From: Neospora caninum Liverpool
Lineage: Eukaryota > Apicomplexa > Conoidasida > Eucoccidiorida > Sarcocystidae
NCBI RefSeq assembly: GCF_000208865.1
Contig: NC_018394.1
Span: forward strand, 331,635 to 395,634
Reading direction: 5' to 3'
Length of the DNA: 64,000 bases
The notes beneath the pieces were generated by a model. The model had not been told where the DNA came from. It did no database searches and worked only from the letters and a program-made list of their open reading frames with translations. The position numbers and the translations under genes are program-made. Shown in pieces: positions 1 through 13,346 of this stretch (position 1 is the first letter of the stretch; each line of letters starts with the position of its first letter).

Positions 1-2937
1 ATTCATCCCGACAAAAAACCTAGAAAAGGGGTACCGACGCACCTGCGCAGTTTACGACTGTTTTGCTGTGTATGTCGAACTCGGCGCCTGTCTCACGATC
101 GAGCACCCTCGCGCCTGCCTGGAGAGACAGGCAAGGACGACACAAAATCGTTTGTGGAAATGCGAGAGAGCAGTGAGGAAAATTTGGTGCGATGAGAAGA
201 AATCGAGAAGAACAGCGCGCGTGCGCGCGCGCGCCTCTCTCGAAGAGACGTTATGGTTTTGCGGACTCACGACTTTCCCCTCTTCGTCTTTCAAGAGGCT
301 GATGACTTCCAGGTGATTCGCGACAGCCGCGCCTTTCATGCCTTCAACGTAGCCGTCGAGCGTCGCAGTCAAGGCGAGTTGGAGGTTCATCCTGCTGTCG
401 TTCATCTGGCCGTCAAAGTAGAGCAAGGAGCCCTTGAGGCCAGCCTCGGGCAGGAGCGGAAAGGAGAAGCGACTCGTCGCCGAAGGGAAAAACGAACTGG
501 GCGGAACGCCTGCAAAAAACGGTGGAAGAACGCAGAAGCGGGGAGCGGAAAGGGGCTGAGAGAGACGCCAGCGAGAGGAGATCCGTGGATGCGTCTGTGT
601 GTGCATCTCTGGATGCACTCCAATTTGTGTCCTTTGAGCGACGTGTAAGGTGAGAGGAGAGAGGCGGCAGACGCCCCGCCGTTTTGGCAGGTTCAGGCCG
701 TGTGTGCACAAAGAGCTAGAGACTCGGTTGGTGCACGAGAGCGCAACAGGCGTGTACGTCACGAACGAGAGAGAGGCTGAGGGGCTGGAGTGCGGCGGGT
801 TTGCCTGTCGAGGCGGCACACGAACGCCGCCGGAAGTGGCTATGCAGGCCTCTCGATGCGACGCCCCACAGAGCTATCTGGAGAGGAAGAGCCTCGGATC
901 TGTTCACGGTCCAAAAGAGACTCGATCTCTTTCCTTCTCGTCTCCGCGTCCTCGCATACGCACCAGTCTGGAAGCAGCAGACGAGCTTGGACAGAAGGCC
1001 GTAAACTTTCACCCCTGCCCAGAAATACGGGACTTGCCAATACTTGTAGACGGGCATGAGAATCGCCAGAGGATGATTCATGTAAGGCGCCGCGGCGAGC
1101 ATGTGCGCGCGCTCCTCGAGCGCCTCCCAAACGAGGTACAGCCTACAACAGAGGAGAGACAGAGGGAGAGAGACCAGAGAGAGGGTCCGCGAAAAAAAGC
1201 GGGCAAAACAACGCCGACGGGCCACGCAGGACACGCACCAGATCGGTCGGGAACGCGCAAAGGAGAAAAAGAGAAAAGAAAAAGAGAAAAGAAAACGAGG
1301 AAAGAAAAAGAGAAAAGAAAACGAGAAAAGAAAAAGAGAGGTGTGTGCGGAGGTGGAGGAGCGAGCCGCACGTGTGTGAAAGGGAAGGACCGGACCCTTG
1401 TTTTGTGCACAAGCTGGCAAGAGTGAGAGAAAGTCCCGCATCGGAGAAGTTTTTTTGGGAACAGACGAGGATGGATTGCTCTGGAAAATGCTGTTTGCGA
1501 TTTCTCTTTGGACGTATGTACACACACAAACACAAACACATATACCGATATATACAATACTGTGTATTTCTCTGTGAAAATGCGCCTCGACGCCAATATT
1601 TATACATCTACATAAATACCTACTTCACCAGTATGTATACGAACGTATAAAGATTTAGTTTTTTGCTTTTGGGGGCGTATTTTTTCTGTGGGTGACGCTG
1701 ACTGTCGCAAAAACGGAACCGAAGATCGTTTCCTTCCAGCAGGAAATCTGAGTGTCTATACACTCTGAACTGGAGGGTCACACTCCGTAGACGATTTTTT
1801 ACGCGGGGAGGCGCGTCCTCTGTCGCCAGGCGACAGGCTTTTTGAGAGATCGAGGTTCTGCGAAACACGCGATGAAACTCACTGTCGCAAGTCGAGCTCT
1901 TCAAACGCTTTTTCCAGGTAGCGAACGCCGCCGTGAATGAGTTTGGTTGAGCGGCCGGATGTGCCGCCGCCGAAATCTTCACGTTCCACCAGGCAGCAAC
2001 TCAAACCGCGCGTGGCGGCGTCCAGAGCCACACCACTCCCTGAAGAAAAAGAAAGGTGAGAAGATCTGCTCGCTTCTCAGAACGAGACGGGCAGCGCCTG
2101 CATGGCTATCCACAGGCATTGCTGGATGATGAGTATGCCGGTGTCGGTGGATACGAAGATCACAAAACGAGACAGGTAAAAAATCCAGTGCTACGCAGAC
2201 AGAAACCTACAGCTAGACGTGAGCGTAAAAGTGGACAGGTGGAAGTATTTAACTGTAGGTGTAGAGATGAGCGGGAAGATCCATGAGCAAATGGGCGAAA
2301 AGTAACTGGAGGAAGAGGGACGCATGGGGGACGGAGGGGGGCGCGTGTTGGGAAGCCCGAAAAAGGAGACATCTCGAGGCTCAAAGAAACACACCTAAAC
2401 GGATGGACAGCGCTCGAGTGCAAGTCTCGAGAAGTCTTCTTGAAACTGTTGCGTGTCTCTCGCTTCTTTACTTTTCTCTTCCGCTTCTGTCTCTGTTTCC
2501 GCTTTAGATCTGTCGCCATCACACACTGTCAGTGCCTCAATCGATCCCTCTGCTCTCTCTTTGCCTCCGTTTTTCTCCCTTTCTTCTCGTCTATTTGTCG
2601 CTCTGCTCTTTCTCTCTGTCACTCGGTTCTCCCTGTCACTCTGTTCTCTCTTGTGCAGTTCTCTTTGCTCTCGAGTTCCCTGTCGCTTACCTGTTGCGCC
2701 TCCGCCGATGACGAGTACGTCGAATCTTTCCTTCTTCATTCTCTCGATCATTTCCTCGCGGCTCGTCGGGAGATGCGCGATGGCGCCTCCTTGTCCGACG
2801 GGGAGGGAAGCGTAGTAGCGCGTCTCCTTCGGGATCATGCTTTTCCGGTGGTTATAATACAACCCTGCGTAGGCGGCGACGCCTCCCAGCCCGAGGACCC
2901 CCGCGGAGCACGACGCGAAGCGCGAGAAACGCCCCAT
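1..2937 (-). CDS. GPD2: Mitochondrial FAD-dependent glycerol-3-phosphate dehydrogenase, N-terminal part (3' end outside window)
   Basis: Exons in order of translation: 2691-2937, 1883-2039, 964-1142, 271-509, 43-118; the last ends at a GT donor, so the C-terminal half lies left of the window. About 299 residues are visible. Splice phases agree at every junction. Residues 11-27 form a hydrophobic N-terminal segment, as expected for an inner-membrane or mitochondrial anchor. The FAD Rossmann motif GGGATG is at residues 78-83 and is split by intron 1. Downstream are the family motifs [48 protein letters not shown] and SKTVVNCAG. The enzyme oxidises glycerol-3-phosphate to dihydroxyacetone phosphate and passes electrons through FAD to ubiquinone. 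The start is the ATG just before the hydrophobic segment; the frame stays open upstream to 3165 but that stretch is low-complexity Ser/Pro/Leu and looks like leader. The weakest point is the exon 3/4 junction (donor at 963, acceptor at 510), where the protein is least conserved. Confidence 0.93.
1143..1882 (-). repeat. Polypurine simple repeat inside a dehydrogenase intron
   Basis: The intron between exons 2 and 3 of the glycerol-3-phosphate dehydrogenase holds a degenerate AAAAGAGAAAAG/AAAACGAG tandem array at about 1260-1340 on the plus strand, which is polypyrimidine on the coding strand. This explains the long Phe/Ser/Leu open frames seen there; they are not genes. Confidence 0.8.
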
Positions 2938-5900
2938 GTTGTGCACGGAAACGGTCACAGCCGGAGAAGGCTCGGGACCGAGCGGAGCAAACTCGCAAAG
3001 GGTAGGAGAGGAAGAAAAGGGAAGGGAAAAGAAGGGAAAGGAGGGGAGACAAGGGATGCAAAGAAAGGGGAGACAATCACTGCAGAGAGAGGGGAGACAA
3101 GGAGTGCAAAGAGAGGCGCCGCGACACTGGAGGCGCAACGAAAGCGGCGGAACAGAACAGACCAAGTGACAGACGGTCGGTAGGGGAGTGAGAGCGAACG
3201 ACGCGTGGAGAGGATCGAGAAGAGAGGGAAGAAGGACTCAAAACAAAAGCGCGTCGAGACTGGAGACACCAGGGGAAAGGGCGAGGAGACAAAAGCTAAG
3301 GCAAAGGACGAACAACTTTTCACCGGAGAACGGCGATCTGAGCGAGAACCGCGCGCCGTGGATCCGGGGATAGGTCAGGAGGCCAAGAAGACAGATGCCG
3401 AGAGAAAGTGGCGGATCGAAACAACGGACACCGATTCTTCTGCAGAAAGTGGAAAGCCCGACCTTTGCGGCGGGCCATTCGACGGGAAATGCGTATGACG
3501 CTATCTCGCTGTAGAATGGAGGCATGCCCCCTAAGGTGTACATACACCACGCGACTTGCCACGGGGGCTTTTTTGCGTCGAAAAGCACTACCCAACTTTC
3601 TCCTGCCAGTCCGAGAGCGGCTGCCTCTCTCTCATAAATCTTTCGAGCGGAAGATGTCCGGTGTTTCGTTAGAGAGAATCGGCGCAAGGACTGCTTTCCG
3701 CAAGACGGACCGGAGAGCGCCAGCACACACAGCGTGCAAGATCACGAAACGCGTACAGCGCACTAGCAAGCCGCCGTAAAAACACGTCGAACTGAACGGC
3801 GCAGAAAGTGCCAATAGTCGCAGGAATCCGTTTCTCTCCACGTTCACTCGGCTCCGTTGATGGTTATCTAGTTCCTGAGAAACCAGGAAGACGCCTCTTT
3901 TGTTTCCGCCGGCTGGCGCAACCGCCACGCGAGGTCTTCTGCCGTAGGAGGCCCGTTAAGGTTCCTGTGTAACAGCTTCCGATTCGCGCGAACTTTCGGT
4001 CGCAAGAAACTTTGATTTCACGAGGGCCCTCTCATACTCGAGAAAGTCAGACTCTCGAGGTCAGAAGACGGGGAAGTCTCTTCGGCGTCGAGGATCTGCG
4101 ACGGAAACGGCGCGGAGTCGGTGGTGGCTCCCTGCAAGTTGGGACGACTTCCCCCTTTCTGCCGCTCGCATCTCCCTTTGTCCGGCATTGCACTCTAAAT
4201 CTGGGGTCAGACGCTGAATGCACTTTGCAGGCTCCGTGCTCTCGAATACCTCTAGAGTCTCCATCTTGGATCCGAGGGATAGGCCTATGAGAACCGAGAG
4301 ATCAGACGCACGCGTGCAAAAAACTTCGGTCCCTTCCTAGAGGGGGAAGAGCGGAGCGAGGAAGTCGCGGGATCAGCGTCAAACCTTGCGGGGGAAAGGA
4401 CCAATTTTCTTTCCGAGTATAAACTCCCGTAGAGCACAACAGAGCACGGCTACGCAGCCCCGTTGGTCTTTGTCGCTAGGCCGGGAGTCTTCCAGAAAAC
4501 ACTTCCTCCGAGAAAAACTACGTAAAGAAGCGGCAACGACGCTACCGTATGCACCCTCTTGTGCTCTAGAAAATATTGAAGGATATCAGGGTAGTTCTAC
4601 GCACTTCAAACGAGCACGCCTGCACGCCCCGCCACTCAAACCTGCGAAGCAGAAACAGGCGAACCTACAAGAGGAACTTGAAGGTTGAGAAGGGGAAAGA
4701 CGGAAAGCGAGAAGCTGGTCGATAGATATCAACAGAGATGGAGACGCATGCATGTAGGTATATATATATATAGCTAGGGGTTGGCATATCGATACCGGTG
4801 GGTGTGTGTACCAACGTGCGCGTCAACGGTTTGACCCCAGTTTCCCCATTTGTTGTTTAGCGGCGATTTCCCTAGCCTTTCGGAGGGGAACATGAGAATC
4901 TTTTATGACATATCTCTCGCTCAAGGTGAACACGCCACCGAGGATTTCCCTTGCCGTTTGGCTCCTTTTCGAGGAAACTTTCCGAGATGCTTAGCGGACA
5001 CTGGCCACGCCCATTTCTCTCGGCGCTCCTCCACTCTCTGGTGGAAGTTGAGTCTGCAGAAGTCTCCGACAAAATTTGTGGTTGTGTGCTCGTTCCTGAA
5101 TCCTTGCTATCAACCAGATGCTTCTTTCAGCGAATGCGTTCTCCAGCAGTGTGTTCCACAAACATGTCGACTCCCACACGGAAAGCTGGTCGGGTGTACG
5201 CTCCTGACCGGTCACTTCCTCCGGAACTCCACGCGTCCGCACGAATATACATGTATGCACGCTTTCATGCGTACAGAGATCAGCACATCTCCCTCCCTAG
5301 ACACACATATATATAAAAAAGGTTTTTGCTTCGTGCATGTGATGGCAAGTGTGTGTGGATTCCTAGGATTTGCTGGCGCGTTGTTCGAGACCAAATCATC
5401 GGCTGCTCTGCTGCTTCTTGAGTGTCTGCGTCTTGCAGTGTCAGTGGAGGTGCCGGGTGTTTTTGCCTTTCGGACTGTGAAAGGCAAGTTTGTTTCGTAG
5501 TAACCGTCGCCTCTGCTTGCGATCCTGGGCATCTATCCAGCGGAACAGCGAGGGACACACACCGAGGGCGGCCTCGTTGGCGGCAGAATGCAGGAGACAG
5601 TTGCGCCTCTCTCTCCGCATTGTGAAGTGAACAAAGGTGTTGGGAGACAGCGGGAAATCCACGAATAACCCCCAGCAGCGCTGCACAGAACGGTCGCGCG
5701 AACCCGCGGAGAAAAGCTGTCGCCTGCCTTCGCGTGTACCGGCAACCTCGAACACACACTTGCACTTTCAAACAAAAAACAAGCCTCCTCTTTTTTTATG
5801 CGAGCCATGAATAGTAAGTGCTTTTCGTGCGAAGGAACACACGCTTTTAGATGACTAAATTGATAGACGTAATTCATCTGCAGAGAGGGAGGCTGTCGTT

Positions 5901-6808
5901 TTTTGTCGAGCTAGGAAAGATCGCGGTGGCAGCGCGCTTGTCGAAAAGAGAGAGCGCTGGCCGGATGACCGTCGAAGCGAGAAAGCCCGCGGAGGCCGCG
6001 CAACTGCAGCAAACACCTGAGCGTGTGGGGGATGTGACAGAGTCCGTGTCTTTACGAACTTCGAGAGACAAAGCGACGTTCTGTGTCTCGCCAGTGTGTC
6101 AGCACAACTCCCTGTATATCAGCGGACTCGCGCGCAGCAGTTCCTTTTGAACTTTTAAAGAAGCAAACGCAGAGGTACGTCTTTTCCGCAACAAACAAGG
6201 TCATCCACGCACACGCCGCGTGTCCATATCACCCTTTCAAAAATGTGCGCCGACACTGCGTTTTTCGCCCGTTCCCCTCCCCGTTTTGGACGGGGTTGAC
6301 GGCGGCTGCTTCGCCTGCCAGGCCTCATAGGCTTGCAAACACGCCGCTTCCGATACACTCCCTCGATTTTCTTTTCATCTCTTCCGCTTTCCCCCTCGTC
6401 CCCAGACTCCTCCCGGGAACGTTCGAACTGCAGCGAGGCAACCTTTTGTGGAATGCGAGACACATCCGAGTGTGCTTCGCAGCAGCAGCGCACGTACACC
6501 AGAACGTTGCCGTTTCCGTTTTCCCACGCGACTGGGACAGTTTCTCGTGCTATAGCCATATGTATCTATGCATGCCTATATGCATGGATTTTCTCCTGAC
6601 ACCCGTCAATACGGTGTAAGCTCTCCTTCTGTGAGTAGGTGAAATCTCGTGAAATGCGTGTGTGATGGACCGCGTTGATTTTCGTGTGTGTTGCTGCAGA
6701 CTCCTTGTTTTTTCTCCGTCCTGCCGTCTTCGTCCACGGCCTGTCTTCCAGTGAGGATCTCAAGGCGTGTCGCCTGAAGATTTTCCAGCATTTGCGTCAC
6801 ACAGAAAG
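2938..6808. other. Divergent intergenic region, GPD2 / HMGB
   Basis: The region lies between two genes read outward, so it should hold both promoters and leaders. The left 300 bases are purine-rich on the plus strand (leader of the dehydrogenase). I see one GGTGT-N4-ACACC element at 3535-3548, a short (AT)n run near 4758-4771 and a GCATGC at 4746-4751. Several 100-220 codon open frames exist on both strands (for example 4850-5500 plus and 3238-3726 minus), but none has a recognisable domain, splice logic or composition bias that sets it apart from its antisense frame. Confidence 0.6.
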
Positions 6809-7105
6809 ATGGCGAAGGACGCAGCAGCTGGAGACGAGAAGAAGAGGAGGAATGGCAGGAAGAAGAAGGACCCGAACGCGCCCCGGCGCGCGCTGTCAGC
6901 CTTCATGTTTTTCGCGAAGGAGAAGCGAACGGAAATCGTCGCCGCGCACCCCGAGCTGAAGTCTCAGATGACAAAGGTCGGGAAAATGGTCGGCGAGGCG
7001 TGGGGGAAGTTGACCCCCGAGGAAAGGAAGCCGTTCGAGGAGAAGGCAGCCCAAGACAAGGCCCGCTACCTGACTGAGAAGCAGGAATTCGAGCAGAAAC
7101 ACTGA
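6809..7105 (+). CDS. HMGB: Single-box high-mobility-group protein (HMGB/NHP6 type)
   Basis: A 98-residue intronless protein. A basic N-terminus (KKRRNGRKKKDPNAPRR, about residues 10-26) leads into one complete HMG box. Visible box hallmarks are PNAPRRALSAFMFF, VGKMVGEAWGKLTPEERKPF and the final KARYLTEKQEF. HMG boxes bind the DNA minor groove and bend it, and proteins of this size act as nuclear chromatin architecture factors. There is no second box and no acidic tail, so it resembles yeast NHP6 more than vertebrate HMGB1. The ATG at 6809 was chosen because it starts just before the basic arm; the frame is open 14 codons further upstream without conserved sequence. The gene is convergent with ACAT to its right. 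Confidence 0.95.
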   Translation: MAKDAAAGDEKKRRNGRKKKDPNAPRRALSAFMFFAKEKRTEIVAAHPELKSQMTKVGKMVGEAWGKLTPEERKPFEEKAAQDKARYLTEKQEFEQKH

Positions 7106-10100
7106 GCGTCGAGAAGATCGACCGGTAGAGGTCGGCGGCCGTTCTCGGCGAATGTGTCACAGGAAGACGAGAGAACAACCGAGTCGTGACGAGGAGACTT
7201 CTTCGGCGCTCCCGCCCTCGAGTCGACAGTCGTTGCGCCTGCTTTTTTCCGCACCTGGCAGGTGTATGTACACCCCAGCCGAAGGTGCGGGGCAGTTACA
7301 CGAAGTGTACATACAGCTGACTGGTGGCCGCATGCAGTCCAGTGGGGTGTACGTACACCCCGAATCTTGACGAACGCAAGCTTTGTAGACAGTCATCGTC
7401 TCGTATTTGTTGGCAGAAGTGGTGTCTTTGGAGTCGATTCACGCCTTTCTGTTGAACGCTCTGGCGCACCAGAGATTGTGTGGCATCCACTGCCTGTCGG
7501 CGAACGGCAGCGCTGGGGTTCCGCGTGGTCTCGCTTGACTTCAGTTCCTTTCCGAGTTGTCTCTCGGAGGCGCCCGTCGCCTTCTGAAGAGCGGGTGAAA
7601 CGTTGACGGAGTATATATACTGTGGAAAGCCGAATGGCGAACGCGATGGAGGACCGACTCGAGCACTGCGTTGTGTTTACTAGATCTGGTGCCTGCTTGA
7701 GTCGGTCCTTTGTTATCTTCAGTGGGAGTGAAGGACGCGGGGTAAGGGACTTGCCTGCTGGCTCTGTAGTTTGGACAGTTTGTGCCTGACTCGCAGAAGG
7801 CGCTGCGCACAGAGCCCCCCGCTCCCCGTCGGGTGTCACAGGTCGCCAGCATTTGCGGCGTGCGGGGAACGCGTGGTCTCTGGGTGATGTCGCTTCGTTT
7901 CCTGAGGGCTGTCAGGCGTAATGCTGCGCACGACTGTCCGAGCCTGTTCGACCGGTCCCGTTCCGGCTCCGTCCCGCCTCGGCTGCACGCTTCGAGGCGG
8001 CGCAAGCAGAGGTGGACCTCTTCTCCATGCGGTGTTGCCTGTCTCGCCGCATGGAAAAGAGCGAGGGAAGCTGAGGAGCAGAGCCGCGCGCGCAGAGGCA
8101 AGCGCTGGAGGGAGACGAGCGAGAGAGAGATGGGAACGTCTCCGCCTGCGCAGCTGAAGTTTTTGTGTCCAGCTGCCAGGAAACGCAGAATGGGGGGGGG
8201 CGCGCGTTTCAAGGAGGCAAAAACATTTGCGGGAAGCTTGTGACTGTAGATGCACACGAGACGCGAGAGAAGAGGGTGGAGAGTAACCGGTTCGTAGTGA
8301 GCCCATTTCTTGGGGGTCTCTAGGCGCAGTTCGTCCAGCATCCGGCAGTGTTGAAGCGATAAGCGTTTGGCGAGAGGAGAGAACGGGTGAACAGGGTGTG
8401 TGTGCTCCTGTAAATCGCCATTTGTATAGAGATTGTGCATATGTACATATTGTTGTTTTTGCATGTACGTGTACTTGTGGATATCTATCCATGTGGACGA
8501 GTATATCATTTGAGAACGAGATGATGAAAATTTGCTTGTCTTTCGTGTCCCTTTGAAATCAAAGCGGAAACTGACGCCTAAACAGGAAGGGCCGTCCCAC
8601 CAGCACAGGCGCCCCAGCTGTATGTACACCGGAACAAAACAGGCCTTCCACTTTACATTCGTTTCCGTTTCTCGGTACTTCTTACTTAGTCTTTCGGCCC
8701 AGATAGTCTCGCAGATTCACTGCACGGAGGGCCTCACAGAAAAGAACCTCCAACGCCGCGGGGGCCGTACGAGACCTGTGCTACTCCCTGGACCTCTCAC
8801 AGCTGTACGTACACCCGAGAGAGGCGGCGATCGTGCCGCACATCTGGTCTGCAGTCGCTTCGCCCAGTCGCGGAGAGAAGCAGACTGAGAAGAGCGAGGA
8901 AACGGGCGTGGCACACTGGGTTTGGATTTGACATTTCTGACAGCCGCCCGTGGCCTTCAGCACTTGCGAAAACGCCTCTTCGTCTCGCCTAGAGAGATCG
9001 GTTAACGCACTCAGTGACTCTCGCCACAGTCACGCGGTCTCAGACAGTCGAACCTGTGAAGGTGAGGTCAGCTGCCTTGTGCACAACTTCCACTTTCGGG
9101 ACGTTTTTCGGCTGTAAAGAATTCAACCCTCGAAAAATGGTGTAACTCGCGAGGTGGGAAGACGGAGGCTGCATGCGCTAAAGAGCGACTGGTGAATCAA
9201 GTGGGCACCGCCTCAGCGAACGAAAAACAGAACGCGGCTTTTGCCCCGGGGAAGCGTCGCGGGGTCTATTCTCGTGGTGTCGGCAAGGGCGCATCATTCC
9301 TTCGTTCCCCTCAATCTACTTTGCAAGACGACGCGCGCACCGCGAACCTTTATCTTTCGTCTTTCGTGCATGCACACATATACGGCTTCGAACGAGGGAA
9401 ATGCGTCAGAAATCCGGCTCTCGTGGCGATTCTCGCTGGCTCACATCCGGGTGTCTAGACACCGCTCGCCTCGACTTCCTCTGTGGGTCAGTTTCCCTTT
9501 GTTTCGTGCGCTTCGTCGACTTGGTCGTGCACCAGAGAAACACGCGTTATCCCTGCCTGCGTTTCCGCGAAAACACACTACCCGCGGTGAGGCAGGATTG
9601 TCTGTGCAGCTCGAATCACGGCGAGTGCGCCGCGCGCGCTCCAGGCTCTCTGAAACAGTCAAGACTGGTCAAGCTTTTCAAAAAAAAAGTTTACCAAATA
9701 ACAGACACATTCGCGGTTCTCCGCCGTTATGCGCCGGGTCCCGAAAACCCTCGTGTGCTGTCTCGCTGGCGATGTATCTTTTTTCTCCCTTTCAGGCTGC
9801 GTTTACGTCGCCAGAACGTGACCCAAACGCGTCACACGTGCGTGGGCATTGCACGCGTTTTCCTTCCTCAGAGCTCCGCCAGTTACCACGAGCGGCTCCC
9901 TCTCCGCGTTTCGCGAGACTTGCAGAAGAGCGAAAGGAAAAAATACACGCTCACACCGGCGGCTAGGCACTCCCGAGTCGCCTTCCCAGACTCCCGCCGG
10001 AGCCGACGAGCCGAGTATCAACTTCGATGCACAGATGGTCACAACTAATCCTTGTACGGTTTGTCCTACTGCACTCCTCAGCACCCACCTGTCACGCACT

Positions 10101-10535
10101 TCTTTGTACGGCATGTGCAGGCTCACAGGCTTTTTTTTAACACAAGAAACACCGCACATATTTAGAACCATGCTCGCCACACGTTACCGCAAATACATAT
10201 AAATACGAATAAATGCGAGGCAGACAAACACCGAGTGCGACCAATTTCGGCATTCGACGCGGCGAGACTGGCCCTTTTTCTCAATACACCCTCACGGGGA
10301 GGAGCTCCACATGGCCCCAACAATTCATGTATACATATATATATATATATATATATATGTCTGTAACACTTCATGTATACGCATATATTTAGATATATAT
10401 ATATATATATATCCCGGATTTGGATAGATTCGTAAATGCATGTCTGTAGCCAAGTTGGGCAGAAAGGTTAGGCTTCTGCGTGTGAACTGTCGGGTGTAGC
10501 GTTTCTCATCGAGAACCCCACACGTGTGCGGGGTG
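7106..10535. other. Convergent intergenic region, HMGB / ACAT, rich in short palindromes
   Basis: No gene is supported. A 362-codon minus-strand frame (7541-8629) contains no family motif, and its other frames are nearly as open. The region holds six GGTGT..ACACC-type elements (7261-7274, 7305-7317, 7344-7361, 8616-8630, 8801-8815, 9450-9463). Further right are (AT)n runs near 10337-10358 and 10394-10412. Confidence 0.6.
7344..7361. repeat. Perfect 18-base palindrome of the GGTGT..ACACC family
   Basis: GGGGTGTACGTACACCCC equals its own reverse complement. It lies 83 bases right of another copy (7261-7274) and 239 bases after the HMGB stop codon. It is the most perfect member of a dispersed family described in the findings. 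Confidence 0.9.
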
Positions 10536-13306
10536 CTAGAAGAGCCTCAGGGGCTGATGATCTGCATGCGTCGCGTAGAAATGAATCTGCGCCCATTCGC
10601 GCCCGTAGGCGAGGCCGAGGAGAGGCGGACCTGGGAAATCCAGAACAGAGCACCTTCCATCGCACACGGGAGTTTTCGCGCTCGTTTTTCTTGGGAAAAA
10701 GTCTCTCTGGTGTCTCAAAAAAGCGCAGCGTTCGCGGTACACAGTTGCAGCGCGTCTCTCCCAGAAAGACACTTTCTCACAAGAGAAACTCGAAACAGCC
10801 GAACGAGACGAAGACACAGCACAGAAAAGGCACGTGAGAGAAGCGGACAGGGGTTGAGCCGAGGAGAGAGAAAAGAGGGGAGGTAGAGCAACAGAGAGAA
10901 CATACGGGGAAAGGCGAAGTGGAAGTTGGAGCGAGAAGCACACGCCGCAAGCGGAAGAGACACATTCACTGACGAGAAAGAAACTGCGGCACGAGAGCCC
11001 GAAGAAGCGAGACTGGCAATGCATGCAGGTTCGCGCACGAAGCAAAACAAGCTGGCCGCATGCAAGGCTTACCAAGCATCAGGCATGCCCAGAAGATCGC
11101 ATTGGCAACCAGTTTCTTGTGCCGGTAGAATCCACCCAAGGCAATCAGGGGAATTTGGAGGAGCATCAGACCGAAAAGATACAACCGAACAAAACGGAAA
11201 CAGACTGCCTGCAACAGACACGAGAAGCCACAGCAGACAGGACGAAAAACACAATGCTGACGGAAAAACTCTTTGGTTTTTCAAAAGACGCGTCAGAGAG
11301 TCAAGACTATCTGCGCCAAATGTAGACGCATACATCGGTTTAGACCTAAACATATATGAACAGGCATATACACATACTTGCATATATCTCCATATATCCA
11401 TATATATATATATATATATATACATCTATAAATGTATATGTGAGAGAAGGCGCTTTTTAAAGACATAGGGAGACTGCAGAAGGGGAAGCAAAGTTAACTT
11501 TGGAGGCAGGTCTTGGTAGGGACGCAGGAGCCGCAAGGATAAAAAAGGTGTCTTGCTACTTTCGGACGATGCAGTAGATGATTTACGAAAGACCACGGTT
11601 TTCGCGTCTTTTCTCACCAAAATCATCTCGTGGAGGAGCGCGGAAAACAAGAAGGTGGCGAAGGCGGCGGTTTTGTGACTCCACTGCAGGCACGTTGCCC
11701 AATGCAGATAAAAGGAGGCGACATGCATTCCCCTCTGTGTTTTTTTTTGCAAATGTCCTTTCGCTTCTGCATACGTGGGGAACAAGGCGAGTTCCTAGAG
11801 GACACACTTGAAGTTCCCGCAAAATTACTCTTGCGCCTTTGGATAGGAGGAAAGATCGGCAGGCAGCGGTAGCACCGATGCACGCTGGGGACGACACAGT
11901 ATCGATTCAGAGATGTAGCGGAAACGAGGACACTCTGCGCAACGCCGAGACACAGCTCTAGGCCGAGAAGGATACAAACGCTCAGATCTCCAAAGACGGT
12001 GTGGACTGAAAAAAAACGCGGCATTCTTTGAATACAGGTCGTCTTGTCGCTTCCTTGTTTTCAGCGTCTGGACTTGCCTTGTATCTCTGTTGTGTTTCCA
12101 TGTACACGTGACGGAGGAGAAATCGGTGCACTGGTTTGTTCCACTTTCGCGAATATTCGTCCCAGTTTGTGCTGTTCCACCAATCCTGAAAAAAATCGCA
12201 AAAAAACCAACCAGGCAACTCTTCCGCCGCCACAAAAGACGAAGCCTAATCCGCAGCGACATATCAAGTATCTAGATAGGTATGTGGACACATTCACTAT
12301 CACACCAATGAGTATGCGTGCTTGAAGCTCAGGTGCCAGCATAAGAGCGATATCATTCGCATGTGTGCGACATTTTCACGTGTTCTAGAGACAGAACCTT
12401 CCTTAAACGTGCGGTCGAGTCTGTAGCGAGGCTGCACTGGTTCGGCGAGCCTTCTCGACAGGGAAAGGTGTGCTTCACAACGGCGGCAATGCATGCGCAA
12501 GATGCATTGCTGGGAAGGAAGACACCCGCACGACACGACAACATCCCCACTCTTTCAATCCACATGCTGTTTCGGGTTTTCGCTTTTTAGGATTTTTAGG
12601 ATTTCACCTGTCGCTTTTGGCGGTGTTTGTCTCTCGACCTGTCCAGCTTACGTCGTAGAAGTTTCGATTCGCGAAATTCGTGATTTCTGCTGCCAAGTTG
12701 CAGATGCACTCAAAGAGAATGTAAAAGATGAGGATGTCGAGGAAGAGGAAGGGGAAGACGAGACTGAAGATCGCCTCCGTGATCGACATGGTGGGCGCTC
12801 GCATCATCGTGGGAATTAAATACGACGTGCATGCGAGGTACATCACAACCTGCAAACGCCGAGCAGAGAGGACAGATCGGCGAGACGCAAAACAGAAATG
12901 CAGCGAGCGAAGATGCCGAGGAGGCGACAAAAAGCAAACAAGGAACTGTACGAAAGCGGCCGGAGAAGAAGGAGGGAGAGGGGAGATAAAAAAAAGAGAA
13001 GAAAACGAGGAACGGAGAGAAAGACAAGAATGAGCCGACGAGACGGACGAGAGGCAACGAAAGGAGAACGAGAAAATGAGGAAAGAAGAAAAGGAAGCGA
13101 GGATAAAAATGACAAGGTGTTTACCCAGGTTCGACGCCGTAGGCAACAAGCGAGACAGCGTCGACGAAGAGCAGGAGCGAGGCACGACAAAATATGAAGA
13201 CTGACGCGAAAAGGTGTCTTCCTACAGAACGTTCCTTCCCCTCTCAGTCAGCCTGTCCCTCGAAATATACATCTATATTGATATATGAATATATATACCC
13301 CTAGTT

Positions 13307-13346
<40 letters not shown>

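Noticed and set aside
7541..8629. 362-codon minus-strand frame
   Set aside because: No family motif. It runs through microsatellite-like and palindrome-rich sequence and has competing open frames on both strands.
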